The notes under the pieces: generated by a model
The model's database searches: none
What the model saw: only the letters and a program-made list of their open reading frames with translations
What the model was told of the DNA's origin: nothing
NCBI GenBank assembly: GCA_947303255.1
Contig: CAMYXL010000006.1
Location: forward strand, 1 to 64,000
DNA from: an uncultured Clostridia bacterium
GTDB lineage: Bacteria > Bacillota > Clostridia > Saccharofermentanales > Saccharofermentanaceae
Direction of reading: 5' to 3'
DNA: 64,000 bases
Made by a program: the position numbers and the translations under genes
Shown here: positions 1 through 9,472 of the stretch, piece by piece
Layout of the letters: each line of letters starts with the position of its first letter
Position numbering within the stretch: position 1 is the stretch's first letter

Positions 1-1
1 T

Positions 2-3000
2 CCAACGGCTAACGGAATGCCGCATATCGGTCATATCAAGACCAGAGTAATTAAGGATTTGATCCCTAGATTCTATGCTATGAAGGGAGCAAATGTTACA
101 TTTAAGGCCGGTTGGGATACACACGGTCTTCCTGTCGAGCTCGAAGTCGAGAAGATGCTCGGTATCAACGGTAAGCCTCAGATCGAGGATTACGGTGTTG
201 AGCCTTTTATCAAGAAGTGTAAGGAATCCGTATGGAAGTACAAGGGCGAGTGGGAGCAGATGAGTGACCGCGTAGGCTTCTGGGCTGACATGGAGCATCC
301 TTACGTTACATATGACAATAACTACATCGAGTCCGAGTGGTGGGCTTTGAAGACGATCTGGGATAAGGACCTTCTTTATAAGGGTCATAAGATTGTTCCA
401 TACTGCCCACGTTGCGGTACGGCTCTTTCCAGCCATGAGGTTGCTCAGGGTTATAAGTGCGTAAAGGAGAATTCCGTATACGTAAGATTCAAGGTTAAAG
501 GTCAGGAAGATACTTACCTTGCAGCATGCACCACAACTCCATGGACACTTCCTTCAAACGTTGCTCTTTGCGTAAGCCCAACAGACGAGTACGTAAAGAT
601 CAAGGTTGACGAGGACCTCGACGGAACAGCTAAGCCTGTTTACTACTACATGGCTAATGAGCTTGTAGCATCCCTTTTCGAGAAGGTTGAAGTATTGGAA
701 TCCATGAAGGGTTCTGACCTTTGCGGTATGGAATACGAGCCGCTTCTTCCTTATGCTACAGACGATCTTGCAGCAACTAAGAAGAAGAGCCACTACGTTG
801 TATCTGACAGCTACGTAACAATGAGCGATGGTACAGGTATCGTTCATATCGCTCCTGCTTTCGGTGAAGACGACGCCAGAGTAGGTAGAGACAATGATCT
901 TCCTTTCATCCAGCTCGTTAATGAAGACGGTACAATGCCTGAGTGCTGCGGTGAGGTTAAGGGTCTTTTCGTTAAGGATGCTGATCCTATCATCATCAAG
1001 AAACTCAACATGGAGGCTAAGCTTCTTAAGAAGATGCCTTATGAGCATGACTATCCGTTCTGCTGGAGATGTGATACACCACTCATCTACTATGCTAGAT
1101 CTACATGGTTCATCGCTATGAGCACAAAGAAGGAAGAACTTCTTGCTTCCAACAGAATGGTCAACTGGTATCCGGAGACCATCAGAGACGGACGTATGGG
1201 TAACTTCCTCGAGAACGTAATCGACTGGGGTATCTCCCGTGAGAGATATTGGGGTACACCACTTCCTGTATGGGAGTGCGAGTGCGGCCACAGACACTGC
1301 ATCGGTTCTATCGAAGAACTCAAGAGCATGAGTGATGATTGTCCGGATGATATCGAGCTTCATAAGCCATATATCGACAATGTTCATCTTAAGTGCCCTA
1401 AGTGCGACGGCAAGATGACCAGAGTTCCAGAGGTTATCGACTGTTGGTTCGACTCCGGTGCAATGCCATTTGCACAGTACCACTATCCATTTGAGAACAA
1501 GGAGTTCTTTGAGTCCCACTATCCGTGTGACTTCATCTCCGAGGCTTTGGACCAGACAAGAGGATGGTTCTATTCTCTTATCGCTATCAGTACTGTTCTT
1601 TTCGGAAAAGCTCCGTTTAAGAACTGTATCGTTATGGGTCTTGTTCAGGATGAGAACGGTCAGAAGATGAGTAAGCACAAGGGTAACGTAGTAAGTCCTT
1701 GGGATATCCTTAATAATCAGGGTGCTGATGCTGCTAGATGGTATTTCTACAGCGCTAACTCACCATGGCTTTCCAACAGATTCTCTGATGCTGCAGTTAA
1801 TGAAGGCCAGAGAAAGTTCATGGGAACACTTTGGAACACATATGCGTTCTACGTAATGTATGCTGATATCGATAACTTCGATCCTACTAAGTACACTCTT
1901 GATACCAAGAACCTCTGCGCAATGGACAGATGGGTACTTTCCAGACTTAACACTCTCATCAAGAATGTTAACGAGGAGATGGCTGGTTACGATATCACAA
2001 CAGCTGCAAGACTCATCCAGGATTTCACAGATGAGCTTTCCAACTGGTACGTAAGAAGAGGCCGTGAGAGATATTGGGGCGGCGAGATGACAAAGGATAA
2101 GGTCGATGCATTCATGACCCTTTATACGGTTCTTGATGAGTTCACAAGACTTATCGCTCCGTTCGTTCCGTTCATCTCTGAGTCTATCTATCAGAACATC
2201 GTAAGAACAGTTAATCCTGATGCACCTTTGTCGATCCACATGTGTGATTGCCCGGAGGTTAAGGAAGAACTTATCGATAAGAACCTTGAAGAGGAGATGG
2301 ATCTCGTTCAGAACATCGTTGTTCTCGGCCGTGCTGCAAGAGCTCAGGCTAACATGAAGAACAGACAGCCATTGTCTGAGATCTTCGTAGTAGCTGATAA
2401 GAAACTTGACGAAGAGTATGGTCAGATCGTATGCGAAGAGCTTAACGTAAGAACCATCAAGTGCCTTGAGGATGCAGGCGAGCTCGTAGATTATAAGCTC
2501 AAGCCACAGCTCAGAACTTGCGGACGTAAGTTCGGTCCTAAGCTCAACGCTGCTAAGGAAGTAATCGCTAACCTTAACGGTAAGGAGATCGTATCTAAGG
2601 TTAAGGAAGGCCCTGTGACCATCACTGTTGACGGTGAGGACTTCGAGATGAACGAGGAAGATTTCCTTGTTGAGACTATCCAGCCTGAAGGTCTTTCCAC
2701 TCAGGAAGACAAGGGCATCACGGTTTCCCTCAACATCGTTCTTACTGATGACCTTATCGAAGACGGTTTCGTTAGAGAGATGATCTCCAAGATCCAGACT
2801 CAGCGTAAGGAGACAGGTCTTGAGGTTATCGACAGAATAGTATTATCATATAGCGGTAATGCTAAGCTTGCTGAGATCATCGAGAAGAAGAAGGAGTTCA
2901 TCGCTTCTGAAGTTCTCGCTGCTGAGATCAAGGAAGGCGAAGGTTCAAATATGAAGGAATGGTCCATCAACGGTGAGAAGGTATTCTTCAACGTTGAGAA

Positions 3001-3007
3001 GGCCTAA
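2..3007 (+). CDS. ileS: isoleucyl-tRNA synthetase, type 2-like, 5' truncated by window edge
   Basis: Frame open from base 2 (PTANGMPHIGHIKTR), HIGH motif, KMSKHKGNVVSPWDIL; C-terminal anticodon-binding region; stop at 3007. Confidence 0.95.
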   Translation, partial: PTANGMPHIGHIKTRVIKDLIPRFYAMKGANVTFKAGWDTHGLPVELEVEKMLGINGKPQIEDYGVEPFIKKCKESVWKYKGEWEQMSDRVGFWADMEHPYVTYDNNYIESEWWALKTIWDKDLLYKGHKIVPYCPRCGTALSSHEVAQGYKCVKENSVYVRFKVKGQEDTYLAACTTTPWTLPSNVALCVSPTDEYVKIKVDEDLDGTAKPVYYYMANELVASLFEKVEVLESMKGSDLCGMEYEPLLPYATDDLAATKKKSHYVVSDSYVTMSDGTGIVHIAPAFGEDDARVGRDNDLPFIQLVNEDGTMPECCGEVKGLFVKDADPIIIKKLNMEAKLLKKMPYEHDYPFCWRCDTPLIYYARSTWFIAMSTKKEELLASNRMVNWYPETIRDGRMGNFLENVIDWGISRERYWGTPLPVWECECGHRHCIGSIEELKSMSDDCPDDIELHKPYIDNVHLKCPKCDGKMTRVPEVIDCWFDSGAMPFAQYHYPFENKEFFESHYPCDFISEALDQTRGWFYSLIAISTVLFGKAPFKNCIVMGLVQDENGQKMSKHKGNVVSPWDILNNQGADAARWYFYSANSPWLSNRFSDAAVNEGQRKFMGTLWNTYAFYVMYADIDNFDPTKYTLDTKNLCAMDRWVLSRLNTLIKNVNEEMAGYDITTAARLIQDFTDELSNWYVRRGRERYWGGEMTKDKVDAFMTLYTVLDEFTRLIAPFVPFISESIYQNIVRTVNPDAPLSIHMCDCPEVKEELIDKNLEEEMDLVQNIVVLGRAARAQANMKNRQPLSEIFVVADKKLDEEYGQIVCEELNVRTIKCLEDAGELVDYKLKPQLRTCGRKFGPKLNAAKEVIANLNGKEIVSKVKEGPVTITVDGEDFEMNEEDFLVETIQPEGLSTQEDKGITVSLNIVLTDDLIEDGFVREMISKIQTQRKETGLEVIDRIVLSYSGNAKLAEIIEKKKEFIASEVLAAEIKEGEGSNMKEWSINGEKVFFNVEKA

Positions 3008-3020
3008 GAGGAAATAGTAA

Positions 3021-3728
3021 ATGCTGTTTTATCTTATACGTGCGACTCGTGACCCGAAAGAGATTTTGTACATCCTCGTGATGTACATTCTCGCGCTGTC
3101 CGTAGCGTTTGCGTGTCATGAGTTTGCACATGCCTTTGCGGCATTGAAACTTGGTGACGATACTGCCAAACACATGGGTCGTGTAACTTTAAATCCTTTG
3201 GCACATATCGATCTGAAGGCATTGATCCCTTTGTTGCTCATGGGATTCGGTTGGGGTAAACCTGTACCGGTCGATCCTTCAAGACTTACTAAGTTAAAAA
3301 GCAGATCGTTATCTATTATCCTTGTTTCAATAGCAGGTGTAACAGCCAATTTCATATTGGCAATTATTGCCGGAATACTTTATGTTTTGGCGTATGAGCT
3401 TATCCCTCAGGACTTCCAGTTCTTACCGATGATAAACAGTTTTTTGGAAATGTGCATAACGCTCAATCTCGGACTTTTGGCATTCAACCTTCTCCCGATC
3501 CCGCCTCTTGACGGATTCAGGGTAATCTATGAGTTGCTTCCGGTAAAGTTAAGATATACGGGATTCTTCAAATGGTATGCAACATATGCTCCTATGATCC
3601 TTTTCGGATTGATCGTTATCGGAGCTATGTCCAATATATCGTTTTTCTCAGGAATTATTACTATTATCGAGTGGCCGTTCCAGAAAGTCGTATTTTGGAT
3701 AATGGAACTTGTAGCCAAACTATTTTAA
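3021..3728 (+). CDS. site-2 protease family (M50) membrane metalloprotease
   Basis: HEFAHAF (HExxH) plus NLLPIPPLDG motif; multiple TM segments. Confidence 0.9.
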   Translation: MLFYLIRATRDPKEILYILVMYILALSVAFACHEFAHAFAALKLGDDTAKHMGRVTLNPLAHIDLKALIPLLLMGFGWGKPVPVDPSRLTKLKSRSLSIILVSIAGVTANFILAIIAGILYVLAYELIPQDFQFLPMINSFLEMCITLNLGLLAFNLLPIPPLDGFRVIYELLPVKLRYTGFFKWYATYAPMILFGLIVIGAMSNISFFSGIITIIEWPFQKVVFWIMELVAKLF

Positions 3729-3740
3729 AGGAGAAAGCAG

Positions 3741-4508
3741 ATGGAAGAGACTATTCATCAGAAGCCTGAATTGAAGATCAGGCATTTTGAAGGTCCTCTC
3801 GACCTGCTTTTTCATTTGATCGAAAAAAACGACATAGATATCTACGATATACCTATATCCGATATCACAAAGCAGTATATGGACCATCTCGAAAAAATGC
3901 AGCAGCTCGACATGGAGGTCGCTTCAGAGTTCCTTGTCATGGCCGCCACATTGGTCCACATAAAATCCAGGATGATGCTTCCGAACAGAAAAGCGGAAGA
4001 TCAGACAGAGGAAGAAGATCCGAGAGAAGAACTCGTTATCAGTCTTTTGCGCTATAAGCGCTGTAAGTTCCTTGCAGGTGAGCTTAAGGTAAGACATGAG
4101 GACTTCCAGAATTGCTACTACAGAGTTCCAATGACAGCCAAATCCCTGGATATCGAGTTTGAGGCTCCACCTCAGGAATTCGATCCGGAACTTTTCAACG
4201 AAGCAGTTGATGTCATATGTAAGCGTAACGAGATAAGATTCGCAGATATCTCCGCCAAGATCACTCACATCCTTAAAAGAGACAAGCTCTCTGTAAGAGA
4301 GAGGATGAAGTCACTTTTCAAGTCGATCACCAAGAGAGGCAAATGCTTCTTCCACGAACTCTTTCCTAAGGGAAAAGTCGAGAAGATCGACAGGATCGTC
4401 GGTTTTCTTGCCGTACTCGAACTTTTGAGAAACAACAGTATCAAGGCAGAACAGAAGAAACCGTTTGACGTAATACTTCTTGAAGAGAAAAGAGCAGGGG
4501 AAACATAA
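3741..4508 (+). CDS. scpA: segregation and condensation protein A
   Basis: FEGPLDLLFHLIEKNDIDIYDIPI signature; followed by scpB. Confidence 0.95.
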   Translation: MEETIHQKPELKIRHFEGPLDLLFHLIEKNDIDIYDIPISDITKQYMDHLEKMQQLDMEVASEFLVMAATLVHIKSRMMLPNRKAEDQTEEEDPREELVISLLRYKRCKFLAGELKVRHEDFQNCYYRVPMTAKSLDIEFEAPPQEFDPELFNEAVDVICKRNEIRFADISAKITHILKRDKLSVRERMKSLFKSITKRGKCFFHELFPKGKVEKIDRIVGFLAVLELLRNNSIKAEQKKPFDVILLEEKRAGET

Positions 4509-5311
4509 TGGACGTAAAGAAAGACTACAATGCAGAAGATCTTCCGATCGAAGGCGAGCAGACCTTGGACGGATTTTTCGAGCAGGAAAAGATGCCGAAA
4601 AAATCCAAGTCCGATAATCTCGTGGATGATTTCGAACTTCCGATCCAGGAACTTTCCAGTGCGCTTGAAGCGATCCTGTTCGTAAGCGGTGAGTCAGTTT
4701 CTCTTGCAAGACTTGAAGAGATAACAGGAATCAATAAGGAACTTATCGTTAAAGCGATGGACAAACTGATAAGTGAGTATCAGAATAATCCTTGGGGAGG
4801 TCTTTTGATCAGAAAAGCCGAGGATTCCTATATCATGTGTACTAAGCCTTCAATGAAGAAGGTTTTGGAGAGAATGTTCATGCCTAGGATGAAGGCTCCG
4901 CTTTCTCAGGCTTCCTACGAGACACTGGCTATCGTAGCTTATAACCAGCCGGTAACAAGAGCTCAGGTTGAAGCAGTTCGAGGAGTATCGAGCGACAGCA
5001 TCATCTCAAGGCTCTTGGACAGGGGATGGATAGAAGAAGCAGGTTACCTGGATGCTCCGGGCAGACCAACGCTTTTTAAGACATCCGAACAGTTCCTCTT
5101 GGAGTTCGGCATAAAATCCATCGATGAATTGCCATCCATGGAGCTTATGAGCTATAAGACTATCAGAGATCTCGAGCAGTCCCTTGAGGATGCTGCGGGA
5201 GCAAATGATAACAGACAGATTTCCATTGACGGACTTCTTGAAGAAAAGAAGGCTGAGGATGAAAATGAAGGGAAGGAAGAATTCCCGGAAAGCGATTTTG
5301 ACGAGAAGTAA
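4508..5311 (+). CDS. scpB: segregation and condensation protein B
   Basis: ALEAILFVSGE...LAIVAYNQPVTRAQVEAVRGVSSDSII signature; overlaps scpA stop. Confidence 0.95.
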   Translation: MDVKKDYNAEDLPIEGEQTLDGFFEQEKMPKKSKSDNLVDDFELPIQELSSALEAILFVSGESVSLARLEEITGINKELIVKAMDKLISEYQNNPWGGLLIRKAEDSYIMCTKPSMKKVLERMFMPRMKAPLSQASYETLAIVAYNQPVTRAQVEAVRGVSSDSIISRLLDRGWIEEAGYLDAPGRPTLFKTSEQFLLEFGIKSIDELPSMELMSYKTIRDLEQSLEDAAGANDNRQISIDGLLEEKKAEDENEGKEEFPESDFDEK

Positions 5312-5323
5312 GAAGGTCACGTT

Positions 5324-6205
5324 ATGAGTTTGATTTTTGACGAGATTACTAACAGAATGGATTCCATGAGTAAGGGCCACAAAGCCATTGCTTCATACAT
5401 CCTCGACAATTACGATAAAGCAGCTTACATGACTGCATCAAAGCTCGGTGAGGCTACCGGTGTAAGTGAGTCTACAGTAGTACGATTCACGATGGAACTT
5501 GGTTTTGACGGCTATCCTCATTTCCAGAACACTCTTAAGGAAGAACTTAAGAGCAAGCTTACTTCCGTACAGCGTCTTGATGCTACTGAGCGTTTCGCTG
5601 ATGATGCCACAGCCATTAGAGATATCATGCAGGCTGATATCGATAATCTTAAGGCAACTCTTAATGAAGTATCTACCGAATCTTTTGAGCAGGCAGTAAA
5701 GACCATCCTCGGAGCAAAGAAGATATATCTCATGGGTCTTCGTTCCAGTTCTCCGCTGTCATCGTTCATGCATTTTTATATGACACTTCTTTTCGATGAT
5801 GTCATCCATATCCACAGTAACAGCGCCAACGAAGTTTTCGAGCAGATCCTGCCTATAACAAAAGACGATGTAATGATCGGAATCTCTTTCCCGAGATATT
5901 CCACACGTACCGTTAACTCCATGGCTTATGCAAAGGACAAGGGCGCCAAGGTTATCGTAATTACCGATAAGGACAACACGGCACTTACAGAGAATGCAGA
6001 TATAAAACTCTTCGCTAGATCCAGCATGGCGTCATTCGTTGATTCTCTTTCTGCACCTCTTTCACTTATCAATGCACTTCTTGTTACTCTCGGAATGCAC
6101 AGAAAAGACCACATCAAGAGTTCCTTTGAAGCACTCGAGAACCTCTGGTCCAAGTACAGCGTATATGAGGGCGACCGCGTAAAGAAGGAGGATAATAATG
6201 AGTAA
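5324..6205 (+). CDS. MurR/RpiR family transcriptional regulator (HTH + SIS domain)
   Basis: N-terminal HTH_6 (GVSESTVVRFTMELGFDGYPHFQ), C-terminal SIS domain. Confidence 0.9.
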   Translation: MSLIFDEITNRMDSMSKGHKAIASYILDNYDKAAYMTASKLGEATGVSESTVVRFTMELGFDGYPHFQNTLKEELKSKLTSVQRLDATERFADDATAIRDIMQADIDNLKATLNEVSTESFEQAVKTILGAKKIYLMGLRSSSPLSSFMHFYMTLLFDDVIHIHSNSANEVFEQILPITKDDVMIGISFPRYSTRTVNSMAYAKDKGAKVIVITDKDNTALTENADIKLFARSSMASFVDSLSAPLSLINALLVTLGMHRKDHIKSSFEALENLWSKYSVYEGDRVKKEDNNE

Positions 6206-6614
6206 TATCCCTGAAAGCAAGTTCACTTCATCCGCTGTCATCATGCTCGCCATCACCGAGAGCAGAGAAGAGGAAAACGAGCTCAAGGCAAAGTTCCAGG
6301 CACAGAACATCAAGTGTGCCGCAGTCGATTTCGGAGGTGAATTTATTTCATCCGTCTCGAAAATAATCGAAAAAGCTATCGTTACTTCTCAGAAAGCAGG
6401 CATCATCTCAGATTCCCATAACGAGGAAGGAGCAGTTGCAGGAGCCGCAAGAGAAGCAGTTTCACAGATCTCACAAAAGGCGATCGGTCTTAACGTCGGA
6501 GGCAAGATCGCAGTTGCAAGATACGGTAATCATTTAAGCGTATGTTGTTATTTTGGAATAGGAATGTTGAATCTTAACGAGATCGCTATAGGTCTCGGAC
6601 ACAGAGCAATCTAA
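6198..6614 (+). CDS. HutP-like protein
   Basis: 138 aa; AVIMLAITESREEENELK start, AIGLGH C-terminus resemble HutP; overlaps the RpiR gene. Confidence 0.7.
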   Translation: MSNIPESKFTSSAVIMLAITESREEENELKAKFQAQNIKCAAVDFGGEFISSVSKIIEKAIVTSQKAGIISDSHNEEGAVAGAAREAVSQISQKAIGLNVGGKIAVARYGNHLSVCCYFGIGMLNLNEIAIGLGHRAI

Positions 6615-6626
6615 GGAGGAATGCAA

Positions 6627-7292
6627 ATGGATATTTATCAGATCGCTATCGACGGACCTTCAGGTTCAGGAAAGAGTACTCTTGCAAAGGGTGTATCGAA
6701 AAGACTCGGTATCATGTATCTCGACACCGGAGCAATGTATCGTACATGCGGTTTATATGCAATAAAGAAGGGCGTTGATCCTAAGGACGAGGCTAAGGTA
6801 AAAGAACTCATGGATCAGATGGATCTCAAGATCGAATTCAAAGACGGTGAGCAGCATATGATCATCGACGGCGAGGACGTAACAGGCCAGATCAGAACAC
6901 CTGAGGTATCCAGAGCAGCTTCAAATATCAGCACACTTCCTGTCGTAAGAAGCAAGATGGTCGACATGCAAAGAAAGATCGCCAAAGAGCAGAGTTTCGT
7001 TCTCGACGGAAGAGACATCGGTTCCAACGTTCTTCCTGATGCTAAATACAAGTTCTTCCTTACTGCATCTGCTGAGATCAGAGCAGAAAGAAGAGTCAAG
7101 GAGTTAAACGAGCGCGGTGATTTTTCTCAGAACTACGAGGAAGTCCTCAAGGATATCAAGTGGCGAGACGAACAGGATTCCACAAGATCCAATGCTCCGC
7201 TCGTTAAGGTTGCAGATGCTATCGAGATCGATACTTCAAAGATAACAATAGAGGAGACACTCGAGGCTCTTCTGGCACAGGTTAAGGAGTAA
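6627..7292 (+). CDS. cmk: cytidylate kinase
   Basis: IAIDGPSGSGKSTLAKGVSKRLG...YLDTGAMYR...DGRDIGSNVLPDA; start after AAGGAGG (track start 6621). Confidence 0.95.
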   Translation: MDIYQIAIDGPSGSGKSTLAKGVSKRLGIMYLDTGAMYRTCGLYAIKKGVDPKDEAKVKELMDQMDLKIEFKDGEQHMIIDGEDVTGQIRTPEVSRAASNISTLPVVRSKMVDMQRKIAKEQSFVLDGRDIGSNVLPDAKYKFFLTASAEIRAERRVKELNERGDFSQNYEEVLKDIKWRDEQDSTRSNAPLVKVADAIEIDTSKITIEETLEALLAQVKE

Positions 7293-7294
7293 GC

Positions 7295-9391
7295 ATGGAA
7301 ATAAAGGTCGCTAAGCAGGCAGGTTTTTGTTTTGGAGTCAAGAATGCGGTTGATACTGCATACAGATCAGTTGAGACGATCAAGGACAGAAAGCTTTACA
7401 TGCTTGGTGAGCTTACTCATAATGATTTTGTTGTAAATGAATTGATTTCAAAAGGCTTCATTCTGATCGATTCCCCTGAGGAGGCGACAGAAGGGAGCCT
7501 TGTTCTTTTAAGGGCACACGGAGTTACCTGCGAGGTAAAAGAAAAACTCAAAAAACTCAATTGCGAAGTGCTTGATTGCACTTGTCCGTTTGTAGACAAG
7601 ATACACAAGATCGTAAAAGAACAAGCCGATAACGGAAAAAACATAGTTGTAACGGGAGCAAAAGGTCATCCGGAAGTAGTCGGTATTTGTAGTGAAGCTC
7701 CGGCTGACAAAGTGTTCGTAATAAGCTCTGCAGAGGAGATTTCGGACATTCCGTTTCCTCTCGACAGTGCCGTTATTGTGTCACAAACTACATTCTCAAC
7801 AGTAGAATTCGAGAAAATTTGTGCAAATGTCAAAAATCAAATTGCAAAATCTTGCATTTTTGATACAATATGTATTACGACGGAAAGCAGGCAAAAAGAA
7901 GCTTTACAGTTATCCATGGATTCTGATGTCATGTTAGTCATAGGCTCAGGGCACAGTTCCAATACCCGTAAACTCTTTGATATTTGCAGAAGTCATTGCG
8001 TAAGAACGTACCTAGTTTCTGACGCCTCTGAAGTAAGGAAACTTATAAAGGAAGGATCAATTTCTTCCTCTGACAGAGTCGGAGTAACAGCTGGTGCTTC
8101 TACGCCTCAATGTATTATTTTGGAGGTTGTCGGCGAGATGAGCGAGAACGAAGTTATGACGAATCAGGAACAGACTGATATCAATTTTGGGGACTATATC
8201 GATAGTATTCCACAACTAAGGAGAGGAGCTACCGTTAAGGGTTCTGTAACTTCGGCAGACGCAGATTACGTTTATGTAGATGTTCGTGACAAATCCGAAG
8301 GAAAGATTCCAAGAAGAGAAGTAGATAATGATCCAGACTTCGATCTTGAGAAAGCAATTGCAGAGCGTCAGGAAGTTACGACTATCGTAAAGAGCATTCG
8401 TAATTCCGATATGGGCAAGGAGATCATCCTTTCTAAGTCCCAGGTAGATATGGACAAGCATAAGAAAGCAATCGAGGATGCTTTCGAGAATAAGACACCA
8501 GTTACACTTAAGATCACAAACGTTGTTAAAGACGGTGTAATCGGTAACTACGCAGGTAACATTGACGTATATATTCACAAGACACAGCTTAAGATGGCTG
8601 GCGGTGAGGATATCGATCTCGAGTCCTACAAGGGACAGAACATCGACGTTATCATCACAAAGATGGATACAGATGCTAGACATCGTTTGAGAATCTCCGG
8701 TTCGCACCGTGCTATCATCTCCAACGAGCGTAAGGAAAAGGCTGACGCTCTCTGGTCCGGTATCGAAGTAGGCAAGCACTACAAGGGTATCGTTAGAAGC
8801 CTTCCTGATTTCGGTGCATTCATCGATATCGGCGGTGTAGACGGACTCCTTCACAACTCCGAGATTTCCTGGAAGAGAATCAAGAGATCCTCTGATGTTC
8901 TTTCCGTAGGTCAGGAAGTTGATGTATATGTTAAGGATTTCGACAAGGAAACAAAGAAGATCTCCTTGGGCTATAAGAAGGAAGAGGATGATCCTTACTA
9001 CAATATTGAAGAGAGAATCCCGGTTGGTTCTATCGTTAAGGGTACAGTTGTTAGACTTACTGACTTCGGTGCTTTCGTACAGCTTGAGCCAAACCTCGAT
9101 GCACTCTGCCACGTATCTGAGATCTCTACAGTAAGACTTCAGAAGCCATCTGATGTTCTTTCAGTAGGTATGGAGATCGAGGCTAAGGTTATCGATGTTA
9201 AGAAGGATCAGAGAAGAATCTCCATCAGCATCAAGGAAGTAGCTCCTATCGATCCTGTAACAGAGGATGAGGATATCTACGCTATCGCTGAGGAAGATGC
9301 TGCTCCTGCTGCTGAAGAAGCACCTGCAGTTGAGGAGGCTCCTGTTGAGGAAGCACCTGCTGCTGAGGCTGAGGCTCCTGCAGCTGAGTAA
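7295..9391 (+). CDS. ispH-rpsA: fused HMBPP reductase (IspH) / 30S ribosomal protein S1
   Basis: IspH Cys motifs (GFCFGVKNAV, DCTCPFVDKIH, FDTICITTESRQ) followed in frame by S1 repeats. Confidence 0.95.
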   Translation: MEIKVAKQAGFCFGVKNAVDTAYRSVETIKDRKLYMLGELTHNDFVVNELISKGFILIDSPEEATEGSLVLLRAHGVTCEVKEKLKKLNCEVLDCTCPFVDKIHKIVKEQADNGKNIVVTGAKGHPEVVGICSEAPADKVFVISSAEEISDIPFPLDSAVIVSQTTFSTVEFEKICANVKNQIAKSCIFDTICITTESRQKEALQLSMDSDVMLVIGSGHSSNTRKLFDICRSHCVRTYLVSDASEVRKLIKEGSISSSDRVGVTAGASTPQCIILEVVGEMSENEVMTNQEQTDINFGDYIDSIPQLRRGATVKGSVTSADADYVYVDVRDKSEGKIPRREVDNDPDFDLEKAIAERQEVTTIVKSIRNSDMGKEIILSKSQVDMDKHKKAIEDAFENKTPVTLKITNVVKDGVIGNYAGNIDVYIHKTQLKMAGGEDIDLESYKGQNIDVIITKMDTDARHRLRISGSHRAIISNERKEKADALWSGIEVGKHYKGIVRSLPDFGAFIDIGGVDGLLHNSEISWKRIKRSSDVLSVGQEVDVYVKDFDKETKKISLGYKKEEDDPYYNIEERIPVGSIVKGTVVRLTDFGAFVQLEPNLDALCHVSEISTVRLQKPSDVLSVGMEIEAKVIDVKKDQRRISISIKEVAPIDPVTEDEDIYAIAEEDAAPAAEEAPAVEEAPVEEAPAAEAEAPAAE

Positions 9392-9418
9392 TCTCAGTAA
9401 TTAATCAGTTAACGAAAA

Positions 9419-9450
9419 AGATCACTTCGTAATGAAGTGATCTTTTTTTG
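9419..9450 (+). terminator. intrinsic terminator after ispH-rpsA
   Basis: AGATCACTTC-gtaat-GAAGTGATCT followed by T7. Confidence 0.9.
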
Positions 9451-9472
9451 TGTTAATTATTTCTTGTTATGA

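Noticed and set aside
554-1678. 374-aa antisense ORF inside ileS (and similar 8216-9112, 21246-21827, 22106-22540)
   Set aside because: Fully antisense to strongly conserved, codon-biased genes; no SD and no recognisable domain. Open because of host codon usage.
9290-9388. GCTCCTGCTGCTGA-type repeat as a functional DNA repeat
   Set aside because: Explained by the Ala/Glu/Pro low-complexity C-terminus of the S1 domain protein.
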